Below are positions 50,677 to 60,638 of a stretch of 64,000 bases of DNA, piece by piece. The stretch spans positions 1 through 64,000 of the forward strand of contig NZ_CM001857.1 in NCBI RefSeq assembly GCF_000400505.1, written 5' to 3'. This DNA is from Musicola paradisiaca NCPPB 2511. Its GTDB lineage: Bacteria > Pseudomonadota > Gammaproteobacteria > Enterobacterales > Enterobacteriaceae. Each line of letters opens with the position of its first letter. Positions within the stretch are counted from its first letter, which is position 1. The position numbers were made by a program, and so were the translations under genes. Under the pieces are notes generated by a model. It was not told the origin of the DNA, searched no databases, and saw only the letters and a list, made by a program, of their open reading frames with translations.

Positions 50677-51951
50677 TCAGCGGAAATCGAACTGCTCGAA
50701 ATGCAGCGCGGAGCGGCCGAGGCGGCGTTGCAAATAGCGCCGCATGCCGGCTGGCCCACAGAACCAGACGCCAGCGCAGTCGTCGGTCGGGATGCGCTGC
50801 GGATCCAGCAGCCCGTCCCGGTCGCGGACGATAATGTTCAGGTTGACCCCGGTTTCGCCCGCCAGGTGTTCCAGTGTCTCCCGGTGGATCAGGTCGGTTT
50901 CGCTGTTGACGCAATAGAACAGCGTCGTATTCGCTTGTTTAGCCCGGCTGTCGTGCAGATGGTATAGCCATGACAAAAATGGCGTGATACCGATGCCGCC
51001 GGCGACCCAGTAGGTTGGTTTATCCGGATGCGCCGGCAGGATGAAATCGCCGTAGGGGCCTTCCACCACCACGTTTTTTCCTATCAGATCGTGCGCGTCA
51101 ACCAGCGATGCCGTGTAATCCCCCAGTGCTTTGATGGTGATGGTCAATGTCTGGTGATTCGCATCGTACCGGCTGATCGTGAACGGATGCTTACCTTCTT
51201 TCGGGTCGGTAGTCAGAAAGATAAATTTGCCGGGTTGATAATGACGGCTAAATGACGCCGGAATATTGATGGTTAATTCTAGCGTTGAATCATTTAATTT
51301 ATTCGTCGCAGTGATTTTGCCTGGGAAATTATTTCTTTTGCCGATTTGCCCTGCCAGTGAATAAAGCGCAATGGCTGCGGAAATAACGCATAACACCATA
51401 ATGGCAATACCGAAAGCCGTCCAGCGCATATCGTTATTAATCATATAAAAGGAATGAATCATCCCCAGCAGTGCGATAATTGCGCCAATTTTGTGAATAA
51501 TGCGGAAGTGTTTATAGGAAATCCATTTAATCAGGCTGACGGCAATGAATATTGTCATGCCATAAAAGGCAATTTCCCCGAATTCATCCATGACCTTGCG
51601 CCAGGGATCAAAGGGATGTGGCTGATGGCGGCCTGATGTCACCCATTCCAGCGCGGCGGCGATTTTCGGCAGTTTGGCGAATAACCAGTGCAGCAAAGTG
51701 GCGACGCCGGCGCCGATCCCCAGGTATTTGTGCTGGAGATACATTTTGTCCATGCCACCCAGCCGTTTTTCCAGAAATGAGGGGTGGAGCGCCATGAGCA
51801 GCAACCCGGCGATGCACAATACCGCAATAAAACCAGTAAGCTGCAACAACATATCGCGCCAATAAAAAAAAGCGGCCAGGGTAGTGACCTCCGGCAGACT
51901 CAACGCCCAGATGGTAAGACAGACCAAAAATGACACGGTAATTAACTTCAT
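50677..51951 (-). CDS. Ferric-reductase-like transmembrane flavoprotein
   Basis: 424 aa. The first 200 residues hold about six membrane helices with paired His residues in LLHWLFAKLP and in ISYKHFRIIHKIG, candidates for haem ligands. The C-terminal part is a ferredoxin-reductase-type domain: FAD-binding RHYQPGKFIFL and HPFTISRYD, then GPYGDFILP and NAD(P)-binding VAGGIGITPFLSWLYHL, ending GPAGMRRYL. It would pass electrons from NAD(P)H across the membrane, perhaps to iron. The first 90 bp upstream are AT-rich. There is no link to the neighbouring pyrimidine genes. Confidence 0.88.
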   Translation of the reverse strand: MKLITVSFLVCLTIWALSLPEVTTLAAFFYWRDMLLQLTGFIAVLCIAGLLLMALHPSFLEKRLGGMDKMYLQHKYLGIGAGVATLLHWLFAKLPKIAAALEWVTSGRHQPHPFDPWRKVMDEFGEIAFYGMTIFIAVSLIKWISYKHFRIIHKIGAIIALLGMIHSFYMINNDMRWTAFGIAIMVLCVISAAIALYSLAGQIGKRNNFPGKITATNKLNDSTLELTINIPASFSRHYQPGKFIFLTTDPKEGKHPFTISRYDANHQTLTITIKALGDYTASLVDAHDLIGKNVVVEGPYGDFILPAHPDKPTYWVAGGIGITPFLSWLYHLHDSRAKQANTTLFYCVNSETDLIHRETLEHLAGETGVNLNIIVRDRDGLLDPQRIPTDDCAGVWFCGPAGMRRYLQRRLGRSALHFEQFDFR

Positions 51952-52881
51952 GATAAAGAACCTCTGAATTTAATAAGATGGTTTTTATTTTTTGGGCGAA
52001 ACGAAAAGGAATAAATAAATCAATTCGCAACGAGAAAGTAACACTTTGTAATAAATATAGTGGCGGAGGAGGGGGAAGGCTATAGTCAGTCCGGTAAAGT
52101 TATGTATTTCATTATCATATCGATGATGTGATTATTTTAATTTGTAACATTATGAAGAATAAAAAAGAATTGTGCAGAATTCTTCATATTTTACGCATAA
52201 TGATGGGGGGGTAAATAATAATGACTCGTAGAGTCTATCTCAGTAGGTGTTATTCGCATAACCGGTGTGGACTCGAATAACACAGATAAACCGGAACGTA
52301 CACGAAATACGAGAAGATATCGGGCCCTGCTTGGCCCAAATGACCGGTGAAATAACCCTAATGGAATAGATTTTTATTCTATTTCTCTAAAAAAATATAT
52401 GCCTTAAATAAGGGAGAGCAGGAAGACCGCAGGTCTACCAATCCCGATGCGTTTATTCCCGTGAGTGATGCGGATGAGTGATGCATCTGCCGGGCGCGGC
52501 GTTGAACGCCGCCCGTTGCAGCCCCAAGGGGCGTGGCTCTGGGATGGGCCGAATCATAACGCCAGCGCAACGGGAAAAGGGGATATGCCCTCCGTGTCTC
52601 CCCCTCACCATGCGGGCGGTTGAACCCCGGCATATGTGTTGACTCAGGCATTCGGGGCTTTAGTTCAGGAGTCACGATCATTTGCCATGTTGGGGCATGC
52701 CTGCGACCGGACGCAAAGCACAAAAATGGCGCAACCGGCGGTGAAAGTGGCTGGTTTTGCACTCCATTCGGTCAAAATTTGTTCTTATGTTTCCCGCAAA
52801 TTTCTGTTAATCGCCTGTTTTTCATGCATTTCACGATGTCTGAAAAAATGGCACAACAATCGCATTGTTTCTCCTGAAAAC
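51952..52881. other. 930-bp gene-poor region before the preTA operon
   Basis: It contains the AT-rich promoter area of the minus-strand reductase (to about 52230), then several hairpin-forming pieces. One is the perfect 10-bp pair GTGTTATTCG (52247-52256) and CGAATAACAC (52274-52283). Another is GGGCC(CTGCTT)GGCCC near 52322-52337. A 127-codon minus-strand frame (52379-52762) has low-complexity, Pro/Arg-rich content without family resemblance and is not called. It might be a decayed gene or structured RNA. Confidence 0.45.
52247..52283. repeat. Perfect 10-bp inverted repeat, 17-nt spacer
   Basis: GTGTTATTCG (52247-52256) and CGAATAACAC (52274-52283). It lies in the gene-poor region upstream of both the reductase gene and preTA. 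It could be an operator for a dimeric regulator or a hairpin; nothing decides between these. Confidence 0.5.
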
Positions 52882-52897
52882 TTAACCAAACGGTCAG
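52882..52897. promoter_or_regulatory. RutR-like operator before the preTA operon
   Basis: TTAACCAAACGGTCAG, 62 bp before the small coupled frame at 52959 and 163 bp before preT. It matches CTAACCATACGGTCAG at 44279 in 14 of 16 positions. Both resemble the RutR palindrome TTGACCAnnTGGTCAA. It links catabolic and transport operons into a likely RutR-type regulon. Confidence 0.7.
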
Positions 52898-52958
52898 GAT
52901 TTTGATTGGACGATCAGATGACATCCGACGTCGGCCATTCCTGTTCAGGAGAAGCACC

Positions 52959-53063
52959 ATGAGCATTCGACAGCAACGCAGTATTGGCGATATTCCCCGG
53001 CAGATGGCGTGCGCGGGTCGCCGTTATCCCGATGTTTCTTTTCGTGTGGAGGTGGTGCGATGA
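52959..53063 (+). CDS. 34-aa leader-like frame translationally coupled to preT
   Basis: The ATG at 52959 has a strong ribosome site AGGAG (52947-52951) at 7-bp spacing. The peptide starts MSIRQQRSIGDIPRQMA and ends FRVEVVR; it has no similarity I recognise, six of 34 residues are Arg, and there are no membrane features. Its stop TGA (53061-53063) overlaps the preT start ATG (53060-53062) as ATGA. It lies between the RutR-like operator and preT. A coupling leader for preT is the simplest reading; a functional micropeptide is possible. It could also be chance. Confidence 0.5.
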   Translation: MSIRQQRSIGDIPRQMACAGRRYPDVSFRVEVVR

Positions 53064-54478
53064 CAACCCCCCTCTCTGCCGGCATTGATGCGCCGGGTAT
53101 TCTCTCCGCTCGTCTCGACCCGGCGGACTACGCCGGTAATTTCAGCGACAGCTGCCCGCCGCTGACAGCAATGCAGGCGGTGATCGAGGCCGAACGCTGC
53201 TACTACTGTTTCGACGCCCCCTGCACCCGCGCCTGCCCGGCGGATATCGATGTCCCGAGCTTTATTCACCGTATCGCACAGGACAATGCGCGCGGCGCGG
53301 CGGAGGTGATTTTGCAGGCCAATGTGCTGGGCGGGATGTGCTCCCGCGTGTGCCCGACGGAGACCCTGTGCGAACAGGCCTGTGTGCGTAATGCGCAGGA
53401 CGGCAACCCGGTAAAAATAGGATTGCTGCAACGCCACGCGACCGATCGCTATCTGGCTAACCCCGGCAACCCGTTGTTTGTGCGGGCGCCGGACAGCGGA
53501 AAAACCGTTGCGGTAGTCGGCGCAGGCCCGGCCGGGTTGACGGTCGCGCACCGGTTGGCGGTGTGCGGCCACCAAGTGGTGGTGTTCGACGCCCGGCCCA
53601 AACCCGGCGGCCTCAATGAATATGGACTGGCGGCATACAAAACCACCGAGGATTTCGCCCAGAAGGAGATCGCCTGGCTGTTGTCGATCGGCGGCATTGC
53701 GTTGCGCCTCGGCCAGCAGTTAGGGCGGGATTTTACGCTGGATGCGCTGCGGGAAGCGTATGACGCGGTGTTTCTTGGTATGGGGCTTGCTGGCGTTAAT
53801 GCGCTGGGGATCGACGAACCGCCGCTGGCCGGTGTGCGAGAGGCGGTGGATTTTATCGCCGCATTGCGGCAGGCCGAGGATCTGAGCCAGGTGGCGGTCG
53901 GTCGCCAGGTGGTGGTGATCGGCGGTGGTATGACGGCGGTGGATGCGGCGGTGCAGGCGAAAAAACTGGGTGCGCGCGAGGTCACGATGGTCTATCGCCG
54001 TGGCGAGACGGCGATGAAAGCCTCAGCGCATGAACAGCAGTGGGCAAAACAGAACGGTGTGGTCATCCGGCATTGGGCGGCGCCGCAGGCGCTGCATGGC
54101 GCAGACGGCAAGGTGACAGGCGTGACTTTCCAGGTGATGCAACCGCAGGACGGCGCGCTGACGGCCAGCGGGGAAACCTTCACGCTGGCGGCGGATATGG
54201 TGCTCAAAGCGATCGGCCAATGCTACGAGCCGCAACCCGCCGGCGCGGCGCTGGCGTTGAAGAGCGGGCGTATTGCGGTGGATGAACAGGGCCGCACCTC
54301 GCTGCCCGGCGTCTGGGCGGGCGGCGACTGCTGCGCCGACGGGCTGGATTTGACCGTGGATGCGGTGCGTCAGGGCAAGCTGGCCGCCAAATCCATCGAG
54401 TTGGCGTTGAAAGTCACCGGTCTGGTGGCGGCTAACGATACCTCTTCACTGACTCGTCAGGAGCGTTCCCATGGCTGA
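53060..54478 (+). CDS. preT: NAD-dependent dihydropyrimidine dehydrogenase, PreT subunit
   Basis: 472 aa, longer than E. coli PreT (about 410). It reduces uracil or thymine together with PreA, using NAD(H). The N-terminal iron-sulfur part has ERCYYCFDAPCTRACPADIDVP near residue 50 and MCSRVCPTETLCEQAC near 93. FAD- and NAD-binding parts show VAVVGAGPAGLTVAHRLA near 155 and VVVIGGGMTAVDAAVQAK near 287. The ATG at 53060 has GGAGG upstream and overlaps the small frame before it; an in-frame start at 53009 is less likely. Its 3' end overlaps preA by 8 bp. Confidence 0.93.
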   Translation: MTTPLSAGIDAPGILSARLDPADYAGNFSDSCPPLTAMQAVIEAERCYYCFDAPCTRACPADIDVPSFIHRIAQDNARGAAEVILQANVLGGMCSRVCPTETLCEQACVRNAQDGNPVKIGLLQRHATDRYLANPGNPLFVRAPDSGKTVAVVGAGPAGLTVAHRLAVCGHQVVVFDARPKPGGLNEYGLAAYKTTEDFAQKEIAWLLSIGGIALRLGQQLGRDFTLDALREAYDAVFLGMGLAGVNALGIDEPPLAGVREAVDFIAALRQAEDLSQVAVGRQVVVIGGGMTAVDAAVQAKKLGAREVTMVYRRGETAMKASAHEQQWAKQNGVVIRHWAAPQALHGADGKVTGVTFQVMQPQDGALTASGETFTLAADMVLKAIGQCYEPQPAGAALALKSGRIAVDEQGRTSLPGVWAGGDCCADGLDLTVDAVRQGKLAAKSIELALKVTGLVAANDTSSLTRQERSHG

Positions 54479-55784
54479 TTTGAGCACCGAATTTCTGGGT
54501 ATTAAGAGCCCTAACCCGTTCTGGCTGGCGTCCGCGCCGCCGACGGACAAGGAATACAACGTGGTGCGGGCGTTTGAAGCGGGCTGGGGCGGCGTGGTTT
54601 GGAAAACGCTGGGGCTGGATCCGCATGTGGTCAACGTCAGCGGCCCGCGCTACAGCACGCTTCTGGGCGCCGATCGCCGGGTATTGGGGCTCAATAACAT
54701 CGAGCTGATTACCGACCGGCCGCTGCACGTCAATCTGGAAGAAATCGCCCGGGTTAAACGCAACTGGCCGGATCGCGCCATGATTGTGTCGATCATGGTG
54801 CCCTGCGAGGAAGAAGCGTGGAAAGCCATTCTGCCGCTGGTGGAAGAGACCGGCGCCGACGGCATTGAGCTGAACTTCGGCTGTCCGCACGGTATGAGCG
54901 AGCGCGGCATGGGGGCGGCGGTGGGGCAGGTGCCGGAATACATCGAAAGAGTGACCCGCTGGTGCAAGCAGTATTGCAGCCTGCCGGTGATCGTCAAGCT
55001 GACGCCGAACATCACCGACATCCGTTATCCGGCGCGGGCGGCGAAACGCGGCGGCGCGGACGCGGTATCGCTGATCAACACCATCAACTCGGTGATGGGG
55101 GTTGACCTTGACCAGATGCTGATGACGCCGCACACCGGCGGCAAAGGCTCCCACGGCGGTTACTGCGGCCCGGCGGTGAAACCGATCGCGCTCAATATGG
55201 TGTCGGAAATCGCCCGCGACCCGGACACGTTCGGCCTGCCGATTTCCGGTATCGGCGGCATTTCCACCTGGCGCGACGCGGCGGAGTTCATCGCGCTGGG
55301 TTGCGGCACGGTACAGGTGTGCACCGCGGTGATGGTGCAGGGTTTCCCGATTGTGCGCGACATGATTAGCGGGCTGTCCAACTTTATGGACGAACGCGGC
55401 TACCGCTCCATCGAAGCGTTTCGCGGCCGTGCGGTCAGTAGCGTCACCGACTGGCGTTACCTCAATCTGAACCATATCGACAAGGCGGTGATCGACCAGT
55501 CGCTGTGTATCAAGTGCGGGCGTTGCCATTTGGCCTGCGAAGACACCTCCCATCAGGCGATCACCCGTCAGAAAAACGGTGAGCGTCATTTTGAAGTGAA
55601 AGAAGAGGATTGCGTCGGCTGCAACCTGTGCGTCTCCATCTGCCCGGTGGAAAACTGCATCTCAATGCGCAGCCTGCAACCCGGCGAGGTGGATCTGCGT
55701 ACCGGCAAGACGGTGAGCGCCGACTACGCCAATTGGACTACCCACCCGAATAACCCGATGGCAACCACGGCAGGCGTGGCCTGA
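54471..55784 (+). CDS. preA: NAD-dependent dihydropyrimidine dehydrogenase, PreA subunit
   Basis: 437 aa. FMN-containing dihydroorotate-dehydrogenase-like barrel that carries the pyrimidine site: LSTEFLGIKSPNPFWLASAPPTD at the start, GIELNFGCPHGMSERGMGAA near residue 134 and GIGGISTWRDAAEFIALG near 255. The C-terminal ferredoxin part has two 4Fe-4S motifs, CIKCGRCHLAC near 345 and CVGCNLCVSICPVENC near 380. It works with PreT to give dihydrouracil or dihydrothymine, the first step of reductive pyrimidine breakdown. The ATG at 54471 lies in the preT 3' end. Confidence 0.96.
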   Translation: MADLSTEFLGIKSPNPFWLASAPPTDKEYNVVRAFEAGWGGVVWKTLGLDPHVVNVSGPRYSTLLGADRRVLGLNNIELITDRPLHVNLEEIARVKRNWPDRAMIVSIMVPCEEEAWKAILPLVEETGADGIELNFGCPHGMSERGMGAAVGQVPEYIERVTRWCKQYCSLPVIVKLTPNITDIRYPARAAKRGGADAVSLINTINSVMGVDLDQMLMTPHTGGKGSHGGYCGPAVKPIALNMVSEIARDPDTFGLPISGIGGISTWRDAAEFIALGCGTVQVCTAVMVQGFPIVRDMISGLSNFMDERGYRSIEAFRGRAVSSVTDWRYLNLNHIDKAVIDQSLCIKCGRCHLACEDTSHQAITRQKNGERHFEVKEEDCVGCNLCVSICPVENCISMRSLQPGEVDLRTGKTVSADYANWTTHPNNPMATTAGVA

Positions 55785-55816
55785 GCACCGCGTGTGGTCA
55801 GCACTCTGTGCAATGA

Positions 55817-57271
<1,455 letters not shown>

Positions 57272-57352
57272 CGCGAGAGGCCGTCTCCGTCCGGTTGCGG
57301 GCGGGGCCGCCATCGTTCAGACAGGGTTTGATTTCACGGTGAGGAAAGAGCA

Positions 57353-58639
57353 ATGACGAGCGATGTACTGACCGCCGCCCAGTGCGGCATCGATACGACC
57401 GACCTGCGGGTGGATGGCGACCGGCTGTGGCAGTCGCTGATGGATTTGGCGGTTATCGGCGCCACGCCGAAGGGCGGTGTGTGCCGACTGACGTTGACCG
57501 ATCTGGATCGGCAAGGGCGCGATTTGGTCGTGGGATGGGGCAACGCCGCCGGGCTATCGGTGGACGTCGATCAGATCGGCAATGTGTTTATGCGCCGTGC
57601 CGGGCGCAACAACGCGCTGCCGCCGATTGTCGCCGGCAGCCATATCGACACCCAGCCCACCGGCGGCAAGTTCGATGGTAATTTTGGCGTGTTGGCGGCG
57701 CTGGAGGTGATCCGTACCCTCAACGACAGCGGTATTGAAACCGAAGCGCCGGTGGAAATGGTGTTCTGGACCAATGAAGAAGGCTCGCGTTTTGTGCCGG
57801 TGATGATGGGTTCCGGGGTGTTCGCCGGGGTTTTCTCGCTGGAGCACGCTTACGCCGCGGTAGATATCGACGGCAAGACGGTAAAGGATGAACTGACGAA
57901 GATCGGTTATGCCGGGCCGCAAACGCCGGGCGATCGCCCGATCGGCGCCTATTTTGAAGCGCATATCGAGCAGGGGCCGATCCTGGAGGATGAAGACGTC
58001 ACGATCGGCGTGGTGCAGGCGGTGCTGGGCATCCGCTGGTATGACTGCGTGGTGACGGGGCAGGAGTCGCACGCCGGCCCGACGCCGATGGCGCTGCGTA
58101 AGGATGCGTTGCAGGTGTCCACCCGCATCATGCAGGAAGTGGTGGCGATCGCCGGGCGCTTTGCACCGCATGGCCGCGGGACGGTGGGGATGGTGCAAGT
58201 GCATCCCAACAGCCGCAATGTGGTGCCGGGCAGCGTGAAGTTCTCCGTCGATTTTCGCAATATCAACGATGCGCTGGTCGACGAGATGGACGCCGCGCTC
58301 AAAGCCTTTATCAGCCAACTGGCGCAGGAAACCGGCCTCGGCATCGAACTGACCCAGGTGTCGCACTACCCGGCGGCGCCGTTCCATCCGGAGTGCAAAG
58401 ATGCGGTACGCAATGCGGCGCAGCGGCTGGGGTATTCCCACCGGGATATCGTGTCCGGCGCGGGGCACGACGCGGTGTATATGAGCATGCTGGCGCCCAC
58501 CGGTATGATTTTTATCCCCTGCAAGGACGGCATCAGCCACAACGAGATTGAGTATGCTGCGCCGGAACATGTGACGGCAGGCGCCAATGTGTTGTTGCAT
58601 GCGATGCTGGAAAAAGCGGGCGTGGTGGGGCGGCGCTGA
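57353..58639 (+). CDS. N-carbamoyl amino acid amidohydrolase (beta-ureidopropionase type)
   Basis: 428 aa. M20-family zinc amidase of the hydantoinase/carbamoylase group. Metal ligands are in GSHIDTQPTGGKFDGNFGV near residue 88, FWTNEEGSRFVPV near 138 and HIEQGPILED near 200. The C-terminal SGAGHDAVYMSMLAPTGMIFIPCKDGISHNEIEYA is conserved. It should turn N-carbamoyl-beta-alanine into beta-alanine, CO2 and ammonia, the third step of the pathway. It starts 81 bp after hydA and is followed by a terminator-like hairpin. Confidence 0.92.
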   Translation: MTSDVLTAAQCGIDTTDLRVDGDRLWQSLMDLAVIGATPKGGVCRLTLTDLDRQGRDLVVGWGNAAGLSVDVDQIGNVFMRRAGRNNALPPIVAGSHIDTQPTGGKFDGNFGVLAALEVIRTLNDSGIETEAPVEMVFWTNEEGSRFVPVMMGSGVFAGVFSLEHAYAAVDIDGKTVKDELTKIGYAGPQTPGDRPIGAYFEAHIEQGPILEDEDVTIGVVQAVLGIRWYDCVVTGQESHAGPTPMALRKDALQVSTRIMQEVVAIAGRFAPHGRGTVGMVQVHPNSRNVVPGSVKFSVDFRNINDALVDEMDAALKAFISQLAQETGLGIELTQVSHYPAAPFHPECKDAVRNAAQRLGYSHRDIVSGAGHDAVYMSMLAPTGMIFIPCKDGISHNEIEYAAPEHVTAGANVLLHAMLEKAGVVGRR

Positions 58640-58663
58640 GCCCGGCCCCCTCTGAATGTGGAT

Positions 58664-58714
58664 CGTCAAAACCCACGACGCCGTTCCTGCCTGCCGGGGA
58701 CGGCGTTGGTTTTA
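58664..58714. terminator. Terminator-like hairpin after the pyrimidine operon
   Basis: The stem includes ACGCCGT (58678-58684) and ACGGCGT (58700-58706), flanked by CAAAACC on the left and GGTTTT on the right. It lies 40 bp past the carbamoylase stop, between it and the NIPSNAP gene, and may serve both strands. Confidence 0.6.
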
Positions 58715-58821
58715 GTTGCCATGCTTAAACCGGTTGGCGCGGGTCATGACCCAGCCCGTCAGGTTATCTGTGCGCGGTTTGCTTGTGTCCAAACCGGCGG
58801 CGTCGATGAGCCGGTGCTTCG

Positions 58822-59139
58822 TTACTGTAACGGCGAGGCGGGCAGCGCGCCCAGCAGCGTCTCTTCCACCTTTTCAATCATTGCTATATCAAACCCGGCC
58901 ATGTCGGCGCGAAACGCATCGCTGGACATATAAGCGGCGCCCAGCGCCGGCACATCCGCATTTTCCGGATAGCTGACAAGTGCAATGACCTGACGTTCAT
59001 GCGCCAGCGGTTGAAACACGCCGTGCGTCTGGATGTGAAACGCTTTCAGGCTCGTGATATGGGCATACCAGATTTCCGCATACTGCGCGGCGGCTTCCGG
59101 TGTTTTCAGGGTGTAAGTTCGCAGTTGGAATACTCGCAT
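58822..59139 (-). CDS. NIPSNAP family protein
   Basis: 105 aa. It shows MRVFQLRTYTLKTPEAAAQYAEIWYAHITSLKAF and MSSDAFRADMAGFD, the dimeric alpha/beta-barrel NIPSNAP pattern. The family's biochemical role is unclear. The ribosome site GGAGG (59151-59147 on the minus strand) is directly preceded by four 7-bp repeats at 59152. It is a single gene, convergent with the carbamoylase gene. Confidence 0.88.
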   Translation of the reverse strand: MRVFQLRTYTLKTPEAAAQYAEIWYAHITSLKAFHIQTHGVFQPLAHERQVIALVSYPENADVPALGAAYMSSDAFRADMAGFDIAMIEKVEETLLGALPASPLQ

Positions 59140-59151
59140 GGTCGTGCCTCC

Positions 59152-59179
59152 GTGATGGGTGATGGGTGATGGGTGATGG
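59152..59179. repeat. Four tandem 7-bp repeats next to the NIPSNAP ribosome site
   Basis: GTGATGG repeated exactly four times from 59152 to 59179. It abuts the ribosome site of the minus-strand NIPSNAP gene, in its 5' untranslated or promoter region. Changes in copy number by slippage would alter spacing upstream of that gene. Confidence 0.85.
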
Positions 59180-59474
59180 GATCTGATTATTCAGGCGACA
59201 GGATGCGTCGATGAAGCGATTTGAGCTCCCCGTCGACCATGGCGCTAAAAAAACGCACGTATTGCGACAGCAGGCTCCGGTTTTAGGCGGATGGTTTTCA
59301 ATATGTATCGATAATGTCAATGAAATGAGATGTTTTTGGGTGAAAGGTGATGTGCGTCGGGGTTTGCCGCCAGGCGGGCTTGCATATTATTTGATCTCAC
59401 GCTGTTTGCCGGCAGGGTTGGCCGCCGGCAAGAAAACTCAAGGAACAACATCAGGTAACTGAAAGCGAGGTGTT
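59180..59474. other. Promoter region between NIPSNAP and dehydrogenase genes
   Basis: 295 bp between divergent genes, holding promoters for both that I could not place. An 83-codon plus-strand frame (59211-59462) has no recognisable content and is not called. Confidence 0.4.
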
Positions 59475-60527
59475 ATGAAAGCGTTAAGATGGCACGGTCA
59501 GAAAGACATTCGTATCGATGACGTTGCAGAAGCTCAGGCAGGGCCGGGACGGGTCAAAATCAAGGTGAAATGGTGCGGTATCTGCGGCACCGATCTGCAC
59601 GAATACCTTGCCGGGCCGATCTTTATCCCGGTCGAACACCCCCATCCGCTGACCGGTGAAAAAGCGCCCGTGACGCTGGGCCATGAGTTCTGCGGCGAAA
59701 TCGTGGAAGTCGGCGCCGGTGTCAGCGATTATCACGTCGGGGATCGGGTGACGGTCGAGCCGATTCTGTTCGATCCCAACTCCAAAGCCAGCCGTCAGGG
59801 GCTTTACAATCTGTGCGACAAAATGGGCTTTTACGGTCTGGCTGGGATGGGCGGCGGTTTTTCCGAGTATGCGTCGGTGCCGGCATCCATCATTCATCGT
59901 CTGCCCGATTCGGTGAGCTATGAGCAAGGCGCGCTCACCGAGCCTGCGGCGGTTGCGGTACATGCGGTGCGGGAAAGCCGTTTCCAGATGGGCGACAAGG
60001 CCGCCGTGTTTGGCGCCGGGCCGATCGGATTGCTGGTTGTCGAAGCGCTTAAGGCTGCCGGCGCGCAGGAGATCTATGTCGTCGAGCTGTCGCCGCAGCG
60101 CCGGGAAAAGGCGGCCTCGTTGGGCGCCATCGTTATCGACCCTTCCGCGACGGATGCGGTACAGGAGATTGTGGCGCGTACCGACGGCGGCGTCGATGTG
60201 GCCTATGAAGTGACCGGCGTGGCGCCGGTATTGCAGCAGAGTATCGACTGCGTGCGTATTCAGGGCGAAACCATGATCGTCAGCGTGTGGGAAAAGGCTG
60301 CGCCGATTTACCCCAACCAGATACTGTTTAAAGAACGGCATGTGACGGGGATTATCGGTTATCGCAATGTGTTCCCGGCTACGCTGGCGCTGATGGAAAA
60401 AGGTTATTTCAAACCGAAAGACTTCGTGACGCGCCAGATCGCGCTCGACGATGTGATTGAGCAGGGGTTCAACACGTTGATTGCCGATAAGTCCCAGGTG
60501 AAGATTCTGGTCTCCCCCGAGAAGTGA
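59475..60527 (+). CDS. Zinc-dependent 2,3-butanediol dehydrogenase-like protein
   Basis: 350 aa. Medium-chain dehydrogenase with catalytic zinc ligands in WCGICGTDLHEYLAGP (Cys near residue 37) and GHEFCGEIVEVGAGVSDYHVGDRV (His near 70). The fragment FIPVEHPHPLTGEKAPVTLGHEF is characteristic of BdhA-like (R,R)-butanediol dehydrogenases. The NAD-binding GAGPIGLLVVEALKAAG is near residue 180. It would interconvert acetoin and butanediol, used in mixed fermentation. The ribosome site is GCGAGG. It is followed by a terminator. Confidence 0.85.
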   Translation: MKALRWHGQKDIRIDDVAEAQAGPGRVKIKVKWCGICGTDLHEYLAGPIFIPVEHPHPLTGEKAPVTLGHEFCGEIVEVGAGVSDYHVGDRVTVEPILFDPNSKASRQGLYNLCDKMGFYGLAGMGGGFSEYASVPASIIHRLPDSVSYEQGALTEPAAVAVHAVRESRFQMGDKAAVFGAGPIGLLVVEALKAAGAQEIYVVELSPQRREKAASLGAIVIDPSATDAVQEIVARTDGGVDVAYEVTGVAPVLQQSIDCVRIQGETMIVSVWEKAAPIYPNQILFKERHVTGIIGYRNVFPATLALMEKGYFKPKDFVTRQIALDDVIEQGFNTLIADKSQVKILVSPEK

Positions 60528-60536
60528 GGTAGAGGC

Positions 60537-60561
60537 AGGCCGTCATGCGGCCTTGTTTTTT
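60537..60561 (+). terminator. Terminator after the butanediol dehydrogenase gene
   Basis: Stem AGGCCG (60537-60542) and CGGCCT (60548-60553), followed by TGTTTTTT. It starts 10 bp after the gene's stop. Confidence 0.85.
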
Positions 60562-60570
60562 AGGTGTTGC

Positions 60571-60593
60571 CAGCCCCTCGTCATGAGGGGCTG
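60571..60593. other. Hairpin at the 3' side of avtA
   Basis: Perfect 9-bp stem CAGCCCCTC (60571-60579) and GAGGGGCTG (60585-60593), 46 bp from the avtA stop. It lacks a T tract, so it is a weak candidate terminator or stabilising hairpin for avtA. Confidence 0.5.
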
Positions 60594-60638
60594 CGTTTAT
60601 CCGGCGTTCGCCACTGGCTGGCTGCGTCGGTTGTGTCG

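Noticed and set aside
52379-52762. A 127-codon minus-strand frame before preTA
   Set aside because: Pro/Arg-rich content, no ribosome site and no recognisable domain. The region is described as gene-poor instead.
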